Source of the DNA: a virus
Virus record (IMG/VR): IMGVR_UViG_3300036781_000821
Location: 27,888-91,887 of that record
Reading direction: 5' to 3' (one strand)
DNA: 64,000 bases
In this document: piece after piece, positions 55,710 through 62,776 of the stretch
Layout: each line of letters starts with the position of its first letter
Position numbering within the stretch: position 1 is the stretch's first letter
Translations under genes and position numbers: made by a program
Notes under the pieces: generated by a model
What the model was told of the DNA's origin: nothing
Database searches by the model: none
Seen by the model: the letters and a program-made list of their open reading frames with translations, nothing else

Positions 55710-56446
55710 CGTTTGTTCTTCCCTGGTGTTTGTTTCGGTGGTATTGCTTTCGGTGGGTGTTCCGTCTCAGGTTTTTGGTTCGATGGGTGTTCCAGTTCAG
55801 GTGGTGCCTCTTTGGGCACTTCCGTCGTCGCCGGGTCGTTGGGTGCGTTTTCGGCTGGGTGCTTGGGTGCCAGTCGCGCCACTGCGAAGTCGGCATACTC
55901 CTTGTTGCTTTCGATGAGCAGGTAGTGGCGCTTGAGCTGCTGTGCGGCTACTCCCGTGGTGCCGGTTCCGGCGAAGGGGTCGAGGATGGTATCTCCCTCC
56001 TGGGTGTAGTCCTCAATGAGGTACCGCAGCAGACGCACGGGTTTCTGCGTCGGGTGCTGCTTGTAGTCTTTCAGCGTCCGGTAGTCCAGGATGGGGACGG
56101 TCCAGACTCGGTGCGCTCTGCGTCGGTAGTCTCTGCTCCAGCAGATCACGAGCTCGTACGCGTGCGCGCTCCTCGCGTCTGGCTTGGCCCAAACGCTTCT
56201 GCTGACTTCGAACCAACCCGGCGGCGGCAGCGGCGGCGATGCGAGTGGCGTCCAGAAAAAGACGATGTGCTTGCGCGCTTTCTTCGCTGCCAAGTACAGC
56301 CCGGCGATCCCGTCAATCAGGGAATCACTGAAGAGGCCGCTCCCGTTCGGATACGGCGGGTCCGTGATCACGGCGTCCACGCTCAAGTCGGGCATGGCGG
56401 CGAGCATCGGCAGGCTATCGTGGTGCAGTACGGTATCGAGTTCCAT
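55706..56446 (-). CDS. Beta-class DNA methyltransferase
   Basis: 246 aa from ATG 56446, with GGAGG six bases upstream. Motif IV ITDPPYPNG near residue 30 comes before motif I ILDPFAGTGTTGVAA near residue 170, the beta-class order; HPTQKP precedes motif I. It methylates adenine-N6 or cytosine-N4. The last 60 residues are a Pro/Glu/Lys-rich tail. No matching restriction enzyme is adjacent, so it may be an orphan protecting the element. Confidence 0.88.
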   Translation of the reverse strand: MELDTVLHHDSLPMLAAMPDLSVDAVITDPPYPNGSGLFSDSLIDGIAGLYLAAKKARKHIVFFWTPLASPPLPPPGWFEVSRSVWAKPDARSAHAYELVICWSRDYRRRAHRVWTVPILDYRTLKDYKQHPTQKPVRLLRYLIEDYTQEGDTILDPFAGTGTTGVAAQQLKRHYLLIESNKEYADFAVARLAPKHPAENAPNDPATTEVPKEAPPELEHPSNQKPETEHPPKAIPPKQTPGKNKR

Positions 56447-56550
56447 AATGTCCTCCGTTTTGGGGCGTTCTCCCAAACGAAGGACACGGCGTCTCTGGCG
56501 GCTCTTGGAGGGCGCGCGACACGCCCGCACTGGACATTGTCGGCGGCGCG

Positions 56551-56557
56551 ATATAAG
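56551..56557 (+). promoter_or_regulatory. Archaeal-type TATA box (ATATAAG) below the recurrent motif
   Basis: Centre 27 bp before the ATG at 56581. A GC-rich motif related to those at 60.9 and 61.9 kb (CCCGCACTGG...GGCGGCG) lies at about 56523-56549. Confidence 0.7.
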
Positions 56558-56580
56558 CCAGCGTTGGCCTCTGGGGGACT

Positions 56581-57579
56581 ATGAAGTCGCCCCTGCACCC
56601 GCTGGTTTTCAAGCACCTCCGGTCCGTCCAAGCCAGCGATAAAGTTGGCTTGCATGGGTTCTTCCGGCGCAACCACGACGCGCCGCGCTCGTCGCGGACG
56701 GTGTATCGCTGGCAGCGCAGCCTTGGGGACCAGTTGCTCGTTGTGCCGAACGTGCTTGTCGAGCGCTTGGGCTTGCGGCACGCGCACGTCTTTGTCGTGA
56801 ACCCTGATCCGTCCTGGCTCTCCTTGCCGTATGCGGTGGAGTCCGCATGGGTGACGCCGGACTTTTGTCAAGAGGTCTTGTACTTGCACTGCCTCGTGCC
56901 GGTCAGTACGGTGTTCGCGGACGTGCTCGCGCGGTATCCGTGCGCTCGTGTCGAGGTCGTATGGTCCGGGAGCGGCTGGCAGAGTTTCTTACAGGATGAC
57001 TATGCGCTGGGCGTCACGAAGCCGGTCCCGCCGGGGACGAGTGATCTGGCGCGCCGGTTGCCGTTCGTGATTCCGGCGATGCTGGAGCTCTGGACGTACC
57101 CGAATAGTTTGCCGCTCGGGTGGGCACGCATCCGACTCCGGCTCGGGACGAGCGTGCGGCAGTACTTGCCGCGTACGCGCATCCAGTACGTGAACGGCAA
57201 GACGCATCTCACGGCGGCGTTTCGCGCGCTCAAAGAGGAAGCGCTCTTGCAGCAGCAGCTCATCCGGTATCATCCTTTACTTGCGCAGAGCGTTGAGGTC
57301 TTCTTGACGGCGCGCATGGACCACGACGAGGTGCTCGTCTTTTTGCAGCGTTTGCGCCCGTGCCTGCACGCGATCGAGACGTACCCGATGGAAGGCGGTT
57401 ACTGGTGTCGTTTGCTCGGGCCGCACCGCTTGTTAGACGCCATCATCAATGTCCCGACAATTGAACGCGAGCGCTTGTCCGGCGTGCACTTCCACACCAA
57501 GCGCCACCCCACGCCCGTCGTGCGCTTCCACTACGAAACGCTCTTCGATCCAACGAAGGGAAACTGGAGGACCGCATGA
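56581..57579 (+). CDS. Hypothetical protein of the HerA-like operon, 332 aa
   Basis: First gene of a three-gene plus-strand operon. Arg/Leu/Tyr/His-rich with alternating strands and helices; no catalytic motif visible. It overlaps the coiled-coil gene by four bases. Its constant place before the coil protein and the HerA-like ATPase suggests a shared machine. Confidence 0.65.
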   Translation: MKSPLHPLVFKHLRSVQASDKVGLHGFFRRNHDAPRSSRTVYRWQRSLGDQLLVVPNVLVERLGLRHAHVFVVNPDPSWLSLPYAVESAWVTPDFCQEVLYLHCLVPVSTVFADVLARYPCARVEVVWSGSGWQSFLQDDYALGVTKPVPPGTSDLARRLPFVIPAMLELWTYPNSLPLGWARIRLRLGTSVRQYLPRTRIQYVNGKTHLTAAFRALKEEALLQQQLIRYHPLLAQSVEVFLTARMDHDEVLVFLQRLRPCLHAIETYPMEGGYWCRLLGPHRLLDAIINVPTIERERLSGVHFHTKRHPTPVVRFHYETLFDPTKGNWRTA

Positions 57580-57959
57580 GCATCGACGACCTCCTCGGAA
57601 AACTGCACGAGGACCGCGCGGGCACCATCGAAGACCAGCTCACCGCGCTCGAACGCGAAATCGCCAAGCGACGACTCGTGAGCGCGGAGACCGTCGTGAC
57701 GCTCTTTGGACAGATCGGCGAATTGCGCGCGCAAATCCTCAAGCTCCTCCCGGAGCACGAGTTCGCACCCGACCCCAACCGCGCCATCCGCGAGCCACTC
57801 GAGCGCGAGCGACGCGAGCTCGAACGTGAACTCCAAGAAGAATTGCGGGACCGTTGGCGCGACCAGCAAGAGCTCCGTCGCGAGCACCGCCAGCTCACGC
57901 GCGAACACACGGAGGAAGCGCAGCGGTACGAACGACACACGAGCAGCTACGACGGGTGA
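57576..57959 (+). CDS. Charged coiled-coil protein, 127 aa
   Basis: Nearly entirely helical and Glu/Arg/Leu-rich; residues about 70-118 form a long coiled coil (ERERRELERELQEELRDRWR). Five bases lie before the HerA-like gene. Likely an adaptor or oligomerisation partner of the ATPase. Confidence 0.7.
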   Translation: MSIDDLLGKLHEDRAGTIEDQLTALEREIAKRRLVSAETVVTLFGQIGELRAQILKLLPEHEFAPDPNRAIREPLERERRELERELQEELRDRWRDQQELRREHRQLTREHTEEAQRYERHTSSYDG

Positions 57960-57964
57960 CGTGA

Positions 57965-59917
57965 TTGCTGCCGGACGTCTTCAAGCGCCTCAAACCGTTA
58001 TACGGAAAACGCATCGATGACCTGTGGATCGCGTACAACGTCGGCACGCCCGAAGACAAGATCGCCATCGACGAGGTCCTCACCATCCTCGCCGTCCGGC
58101 GACTCGGGATCGCCGTTGGCGACGAAAAGATCACGCTCGAACCGCCAACCGCGTCCGTGATTGGCGGCGGCGAGTACACGCTCGGCACCGTCAACTATCC
58201 TGGCCTTCCGCCGTATCCGTTCACGTTGTACCGTCGGGAGCTCTTGCGGCACCTCTTCCTCCTCGGTCCTTCCGGCACGGGGAAGAGCACGCTCATCCTC
58301 GGGCTCTTGCGGCAGCTCTTGCGTGATGGGCTCGATTTCTGGAGCGTGGACTTCAAAAGAAACTATCGTTGCCTGCTCGGCGATCCCCACGCGCGACGAC
58401 TCGTCGTGCTCACCGTCGGACGAGGCACGGCACCGCTCCGGCTCAACATGTTGCAAGCGCCGCACGGCGTCGAGCCAGCGGAGTGGGCGGAGGCGCTCAC
58501 GGACATCATCAGCACCGCGTACCTCCTCATGCAGGGAGCAAGGAACGTCCTCAAGGAATCCCTGTTAAACGCAATCACTACGCATGGTGCTCGGGGGACG
58601 CTGCGTGACGCGCTCGACCACCTGCGTCTCCAGCTCGGGACGTCGCGCGGCGGAAGCCGACGATACGGGTGGCTCGAAAGCAGCTACCGTTCGATTGAGG
58701 AATTGACGAAGGGAGCGCTGGGGAACGCGCTCAACGCGCCCGGCGAGATGACGCTGGGCGACTTGCTGGACGTGCCGGTCGTGTTCGAGCTCCAAGGACT
58801 CGGCGAGGATCAAAAGCGGTGCTTCTGCCTGTATCTCCTCCAGGCCGTGCTGCTCTTGCGTAAGCACCAGAGCGATCAGCGCGAAGTCCTCCGTCACGTC
58901 CTCGTGTTTGACGAAGCGCATAACGTCTTCCCGAAGGAACAGTGGGGACAGCTCGGCGTGCCATCAAAGCTCGCGCGCGAAGTGCGTGAGTACGGTGAGG
59001 CGCTCATTGCTGCGACCCAGCAAGCGGATGTCGCGGACTCGCTCATCGCGAATAGCGGAACAAAACTCATCCTGCGCACTGACTACCCGAAGGATGTGGA
59101 CTTCGCAAGCAAACTCCTGCAAGTCGATGCGCGCTGGCTTGCGAAGATCCCGCTCGGCCAAGGCATCGCGCGTCTGCCCACGCGGTACTACCAGCCGTTT
59201 CTCTTCAACTTCCCCGAGCAACCGTTAAAAAACCAAATCGTGACCGACGAGCGCGTACAAGTGCGTTATGCGCAATGGACGCGGACCGAGCACGCGATGC
59301 CGCCGGTCGTCATTCCAACGCAGAAGGAAGTTAGCGAGGGATTGCGTCCGCGCGAGCACGAACTGCTGCTTGACGTGGCAGCGCACCCGATTAGTGCGGT
59401 GACGGAGCGCTATGCGCGCCTCGGCTGGAATCCGAAGACGGGGAATGGGATTAAGGATGCGGTCCTCCAAGCGGGACTCGTGGAGTTCGTGGTCATCGAT
59501 GCTGGGCGCACGCGCGTCAAGCTCCTCACGCTCACGAGTGCCGGAGAACGGCTCGTCGTGGACAACGGCGGCACCATCCAGCGGTCAGGTCGAGCGGGGA
59601 TGGAACACGAGTTCTGGCGCGCACGACTTAAGGAACGCTGCGAAGCACGGGGCTACACGGTCACCGAGGAGTACCACCTCGGGAACGGCAAGCGCGTCGA
59701 CCTGCGCGCCGTCCGCGACGGACGGATGTACCTCATCGAGATCGAGACGGGTAAATCCGACGTCAAAGCGAACGTCGAGAAGTGCGCGGGTCACGGTGCG
59801 CTCGTCGTCTTCTTCTCCAGCGCTGCGGCGCGGGATGCCGCCGTCGACGCGATCCCCGCGACGTGTACGGTCATCACGCCGGAGACACTCAACATGTTGC
59901 ACCGGCTTCTCCTGTGA
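57965..59917 (+). CDS. HerA/VirB4-like DNA-translocase ATPase with PD-(D/E)XK-like C-terminus
   Basis: 650 aa, TTG start. Walker A GPSGTGKST at 101-109, Walker B LVFDEAHNVF near 316; RLDYPKD-like and QQADVADSLIANSG motifs fit HerA/TraG proteins. A winged-helix segment follows (about 460-530). The last ~110 residues show KRVDLRAV and MYLIEIETGK, the D...ExE/K layout of PD-(D/E)XK nucleases. In archaea HerA works with the NurA nuclease; here a nuclease-like part appears fused to the motor. Confidence 0.85.
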   Translation: MLPDVFKRLKPLYGKRIDDLWIAYNVGTPEDKIAIDEVLTILAVRRLGIAVGDEKITLEPPTASVIGGGEYTLGTVNYPGLPPYPFTLYRRELLRHLFLLGPSGTGKSTLILGLLRQLLRDGLDFWSVDFKRNYRCLLGDPHARRLVVLTVGRGTAPLRLNMLQAPHGVEPAEWAEALTDIISTAYLLMQGARNVLKESLLNAITTHGARGTLRDALDHLRLQLGTSRGGSRRYGWLESSYRSIEELTKGALGNALNAPGEMTLGDLLDVPVVFELQGLGEDQKRCFCLYLLQAVLLLRKHQSDQREVLRHVLVFDEAHNVFPKEQWGQLGVPSKLAREVREYGEALIAATQQADVADSLIANSGTKLILRTDYPKDVDFASKLLQVDARWLAKIPLGQGIARLPTRYYQPFLFNFPEQPLKNQIVTDERVQVRYAQWTRTEHAMPPVVIPTQKEVSEGLRPREHELLLDVAAHPISAVTERYARLGWNPKTGNGIKDAVLQAGLVEFVVIDAGRTRVKLLTLTSAGERLVVDNGGTIQRSGRAGMEHEFWRARLKERCEARGYTVTEEYHLGNGKRVDLRAVRDGRMYLIEIETGKSDVKANVEKCAGHGALVVFFSSAAARDAAVDAIPATCTVITPETLNMLHRLLL

Positions 59918-59988
59918 CGGTTTTCGGATTTACCGGCTACGCGGCGTCCTGGCGCGGTTTCTGCGGGATTTACCCGGATTTACCAGGA

Positions 59989-60114
59989 CTACAAGAGCGT
60001 TGTTTCCGTCGGAGGGCGTTTGAGTTCTTGCCATTCTCCCGTGGCGAGTTTGTGCGCCTTGAGCGCTTGGAGCGTGTCCCATTCTTGGCGCGTGGCTTGT
60101 ATCCATACTTCCAT
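59989..60114 (-). CDS. Small helical protein, 41 aa
   Basis: ATG at 60114 with a TATA-like box about 25 bp upstream. Sequence MEVWIQATRQEWDTLQALKA then KLATGEWQELKRPP reads as a compact helical peptide. A longer upstream frame is antisense to the SRAP gene and rejected. Confidence 0.5.
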   Translation of the reverse strand: MEVWIQATRQEWDTLQALKAHKLATGEWQELKRPPTETTLL

Positions 60115-60134
60115 GTCGTTCGTGTCGGTGTGAT

Positions 60135-60142
60135 GTTTATCG
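60135..60142 (-). promoter_or_regulatory. TATA-like box (CGATAAAC)
   Basis: Centre about 25 bp before the ATG at 60114; divergent from the SRAP promoter. Confidence 0.5.
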
Positions 60143-60183
60143 TGGTTCCTCGTGCGTTCTCGTGGTTGTTCCGTTCGGTAGCG

Positions 60184-60190
60184 TAATAAA
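60184..60190 (+). promoter_or_regulatory. Archaeal-type TATA box (TAATAAA)
   Basis: Centre 27 bp before the SRAP ATG at 60214, which must be the start because the catalytic Cys has to be residue 2. Confidence 0.7.
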
Positions 60191-60213
60191 CCCGGCGTGC
60201 TTTGTGTCGGGGT

Positions 60214-60864
60214 ATGTGTGGTCGATTTGGGTCGTTTGCTGAGTGGAGCGAGCTGCAGGACAAGTTCGCGGTGACGGAGCTTGATGACGCGGTGCGCCCA
60301 AGCTACAACATTGCGCCGACGCAGCGTGCGCCCGTGATTCTCGATGCGGCACCGTCGCGCGTGTCCGCGGTGCAGTGGGGTCTCGTGCCGTCCTGGTCGA
60401 AGGAGCCCAAGATGGCGTTTAGCATGATCAACGCTCGGGCGGAGACGCTCGGTGAGAAACCAGCGTACAAGCACCTCGTCCAGCGTCGTCGCTGCGTCAT
60501 TATTGCGAGCGGGTTCTACGAGTGGCACACCAAGGGCAAGGTGAAGCAGCCGTACTTTCTCCAGTACCGGGACGGAGTGTTCGGCATGGCGGGCTTGTGG
60601 GACGAGTGGCACAGCCCTGATGGGAAGACCGTGCTGCGGACGTTCACGATCATCACCACCTCGCCCAACGAGCTCATGCAGCCCATCCATGACCGGATGC
60701 CCGTCATGCTCACGCCAGCGCAGTGCAAGGCGTGGCTCGTCACCGGCGACACCGGGTTGCTCCACGCATTCCCTGCATCGCTGATGACTGCGACGCGTGT
60801 CAGTCCGCTCGTCAATAACGTCAGGAACAACAACCCCGACGTGCTCCGTCCCCTCAACGCGTGA
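60214..60864 (+). CDS. SRAP-domain (YedK/HMCES-like) protein
   Basis: 216 aa. Starts MCGRFGSF, with catalytic Cys2; SYNIAPTQRAPVI, GFYEWHT (Glu) and MQPIHDRMPVML (His) complete the SRAP active site. SRAP proteins form a covalent DNA-protein crosslink at abasic sites in ssDNA to protect it. On a mobile element it may guard transferred single strands. Its 3' end is duplicated at 61.8 kb. Confidence 0.92.
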   Translation: MCGRFGSFAEWSELQDKFAVTELDDAVRPSYNIAPTQRAPVILDAAPSRVSAVQWGLVPSWSKEPKMAFSMINARAETLGEKPAYKHLVQRRRCVIIASGFYEWHTKGKVKQPYFLQYRDGVFGMAGLWDEWHSPDGKTVLRTFTIITTSPNELMQPIHDRMPVMLTPAQCKAWLVTGDTGLLHAFPASLMTATRVSPLVNNVRNNNPDVLRPLNA

Positions 60865-60895
60865 AATGCCCGCACTGGTCAGGGCGGCGACCCAA
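60861..60895 (+). repeat. Direct repeat after SRAP, copy 1
   Basis: The SRAP stop region and the following GTGAAATGCCCGCACTGGTC, then GGGCGGCGACCCA. Almost the same block (CACTGGTCACGGCGGCGACC) recurs at 61898-61930 after the SRAP remnant. A TATA-like TTCTTAAAT (60908-60916) follows. Confidence 0.7.
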
Positions 60896-60945
60896 GGAAG
60901 GGAAGAGTTCTTAAATTACTATTGCCTATCGAAGAGAAGAAAAGA

Positions 60946-61045
60946 ACAGGGGGCCGGACTTGCACCGGCGGCCTATTGGGAACTCGCCACACTGGACATG
61001 TCGAACGAAGCATTCCCTTCGGGTCTCTACCACTATTACCCCTGC
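60946..61045 (-). tRNA. tRNA-like structure inside the SRAP-bounded slot
   Basis: 100 bases on the minus strand. The acceptor stem (GCAGGGG with CCCCTGT, first pair G-T) sits exactly next to a perfect T arm (GCCGG, loop TGCAAGT, CCGGC), which is tRNA geometry. The D region has AGTGGTAGAG as in tRNAs but no proper D stem; a CGAAG/CTTCG hairpin stands where the anticodon arm should be. Possibly a decayed or intron-bearing tRNA, or an attachment remnant. Confidence 0.35.
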
Positions 61046-61064
61046 CAGCTCGCGCTGAATGTGA

Positions 61065-61676
61065 TTATTTGAACGCATCAAGGAGCCGCTTCACCTTCTC
61101 GATCTCCTCAGGCGTCACATCTTCTGGCAGAATCAAGCGCGCCAGTCTACCCTCTGAGAGTACGCGCTCGATAACGTGAACTCGTGATGCCGCGGCCTTG
61201 GATGGCTGCCCGACGTATGAGCGCTCGGGCTCCGTACTCGTCGCGCTATCGAGGACGGTTGGGTCGAGATCTGAGAGTGAACATAGCGCTCGAAATGTTT
61301 CCGCGGTTGCCTTTGCTGCGCGCTGGCCTAAGCCCGTGTGCGTGCTGAAGAAGTTCAGCAGTGTCTGGTGGTCTTGCTGTCCAGCGTTCGGGTAGACCTT
61401 GAATACTTCTTGATAGCCTTCGCGCACCGCCGCCCCGAGTACGCCGCGAGCCTGGGTTCTATCTCTGTACCGTTTATACCGTTCTGTGGGCGACCCCGCC
61501 TCATCAATGAATTTGAGGAACCGCAAGATGGGTATGATGTTCCTGTCGTTGCTGCTCCTGAAGTCAATCGCCGCAAGGTGCTTTTGGCTGACCTTGTCAG
61601 GTGTTCCCATCGTCGGGATTTTCTCGAAGAACTTCTTCAGGCTGCCTGTCTTGAGGGTATAGGGGTAGTTGGCCAT
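61065..61676 (-). CDS. DUF5343-family protein, 203 aa
   Basis: ATG at 61676 with a strong TATA box 26 bp upstream. MANYPYTLKTGSLKKFFEKI, FRSSNDRNIIPILRFLKFID, and FFSTHTGLGQRAAKATAETF follow the DUF5343 pattern, a helical DNA-binding-like family often next to defence or mobile genes. It is the only gene between the two SRAP 3'-end copies, so it looks like cargo. Confidence 0.85.
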   Translation of the reverse strand: MANYPYTLKTGSLKKFFEKIPTMGTPDKVSQKHLAAIDFRSSNDRNIIPILRFLKFIDEAGSPTERYKRYRDRTQARGVLGAAVREGYQEVFKVYPNAGQQDHQTLLNFFSTHTGLGQRAAKATAETFRALCSLSDLDPTVLDSATSTEPERSYVGQPSKAAASRVHVIERVLSEGRLARLILPEDVTPEEIEKVKRLLDAFK

Positions 61677-61696
61677 ACAATCCGCGTATAGCTTTC

Positions 61697-61706
61697 TATA
61701 TATAAA
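61697..61706 (-). promoter_or_regulatory. Archaeal-type TATA box (TTTATATATA)
   Basis: Centre 26 bp before the DUF5343 ATG; the strongest TATA match in the window and no Shine-Dalgarno. Confidence 0.75.
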
Positions 61707-61809
61707 TGTTCGCAAAGCGCCAAACTTCGTCAGTTGTCGTCTCAGAAACTTGGTAACCAACTTGGTTGGTCGCCTAAAGATGAGAATGATGACGAAATAT
61801 GTCGGTCCG

Positions 61810-61902
61810 TTAGACGATCCTCGACGCGCACGCGCAGCAGCATGCTCGTAAATAGCGTCAAGCACAACACCCGCGATGTCCTCCGTCCCCTCAGCGCGTG
61901 AA
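61810..61902 (+). pseudogene. 3' remnant of a second SRAP gene
   Basis: In-frame reading gives MLVNSVKHNTRDVLRPLSA and a stop, parallel to the intact SRAP end (LVNNVRNNNPDVLRPLNA). Only the last ~30 codons remain. Divergence from the intact copy shows it is not a simple recent duplication; it may come from a related element's SRAP gene. Confidence 0.75.
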
Positions 61903-61930
61903 CGACTGCACTGGTCACGGCGGCGACCCA
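61898..61930 (+). repeat. Direct repeat after SRAP remnant, copy 2
   Basis: GCGTGAACGACTGCACTGGTC followed by ACGGCGGCGACCCA. Matches copy 1 at 60861-60895 and bounds the DUF5343 slot on the right. Confidence 0.7.
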
Positions 61931-61932
61931 CC

Positions 61933-61938
61933 TATAAG
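61933..61938 (+). promoter_or_regulatory. Archaeal-type TATA box (TATAAG)
   Basis: Centre 26 bp before the ATG at 61962, directly after the recurrent motif. Confidence 0.7.
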
Positions 61939-61961
61939 CGCACGAGGACTCCGCACTTGCT

Positions 61962-62111
61962 ATGGCACGCTGTCCGAACTGCAAGAACCATACCCTCGTC
62001 ACCGTCGTCTCGATCTTCGGGAGCGCGCGAGACCGTTTAGCGTGCCAGAACTGCGATTACCGCGAGTACCATCGCGCGCTCGATGACCTTATTCCGCGAG
62101 GGCTGTGTTGA
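61962..62111 (+). CDS. Small zinc-ribbon protein, 49 aa
   Basis: MARCPNCKNHTLVTVVSIFG, then RLACQNCDYREYHRAL: two CxxC pairs about 25 residues apart make a zinc ribbon. Leaderless by its TATA box. Its end overlaps the convergent coil-protein gene by 23 bases. Possibly a transcription or DNA-binding accessory. Confidence 0.65.
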   Translation: MARCPNCKNHTLVTVVSIFGSARDRLACQNCDYREYHRALDDLIPRGLC

Positions 62112-62730
62112 TGCGCGCGAGCAGGCTGGTCGTGGTCGCGGCGTAGGCGTTGGCCTGGGTCTTGGCGTCCTTGAGCTGGGTGTCCAGGTCGTTGCCAGTC
62201 GTGTGGAGGTCATTGGCGATGAGGACGCATTGTGCGGCGTGCTGGAGGTCCGCTCCTTGCGCCAGCACGCGGTCGAGCGTGTCGAGTGTGCCGGTCGCGT
62301 TTTGGAGTCGTTCGTTCATGTCGTCTTCGGTGTGGCGTCGGAGCGTGTTGATGCTGCGTTGCGTTGCCGGGTTCGTGATCTGTGCTCGTTCTTGGTCGAA
62401 CGTTGCGAGCTTGGCGGTGTACGTGGTTTTGTAGTCTTCGATGTCGTTGCCTAGTCGTTCGCGGAGCGTCTTGAGTCGCTCGGTCGTGCGGTCGAACGCT
62501 TGCAACTCCGTGGGGAGCGCGGCGTTCTTGTCGGGGTTCTCGACGTCGCGCGAGAGCTGTGAGGCCTGGGCGCGGGTCATGGTTGCGGTCTCGCGCAGGT
62601 CGTTCTGGTCGCGCTTGAGATTATTCGTTGCTGCCTCGACGGTTTGCGCGCGGACGGTCGAGGGGTTCGTGAATTGGGTGATCGCGACGAGCCCGATGCC
62701 GATCGCCAATAATGCGCCGATGAGTTTCAT
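62089..62730 (-). CDS. Exported or membrane-anchored coiled-coil protein, 213 aa
   Basis: ATG at 62730 with AAGGA seven bases upstream. N-terminal hydrophobic helix (LIGALLAIGIGLVAITQF) then a long Thr/Asn/Gln/Arg coil (residues about 30-200). Looks like a pilus-tip or spacer-type surface protein, or a VirB5-like component; unproven. Confidence 0.6.
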   Translation of the reverse strand: MKLIGALLAIGIGLVAITQFTNPSTVRAQTVEAATNNLKRDQNDLRETATMTRAQASQLSRDVENPDKNAALPTELQAFDRTTERLKTLRERLGNDIEDYKTTYTAKLATFDQERAQITNPATQRSINTLRRHTEDDMNERLQNATGTLDTLDRVLAQGADLQHAAQCVLIANDLHTTGNDLDTQLKDAKTQANAYAATTTSLLARINTALAE

Positions 62731-62776
62731 GATGGTGTCCTTTCGTGGTGCCGCTTCGTTCTGGTGCGGCTCCTTT

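Noticed and set aside
59989-60765. 258-aa minus-strand frame over SRAP
   Set aside because: Antisense to the well-supported SRAP gene; only the last 41 codons have their own promoter and are kept.
60797-61072. Plus-strand 91-aa frame after SRAP
   Set aside because: Runs through the tRNA-like structure and the SRAP end in another frame, with no promoter at a suitable distance from a start.
37221-61938. Reading the TATA boxes as bacterial -10 elements
   Set aside because: For leaderless bacterial transcripts the -10 would be about 7-12 bp before the start codon; here the boxes are 23-29 bp away and lack matching -35 hexamers.
62083-62454. Plus-strand Val/Arg-rich frame
   Set aside because: Antisense to the coiled-coil gene, whose protein has a clean membrane helix and a ribosome-binding site.
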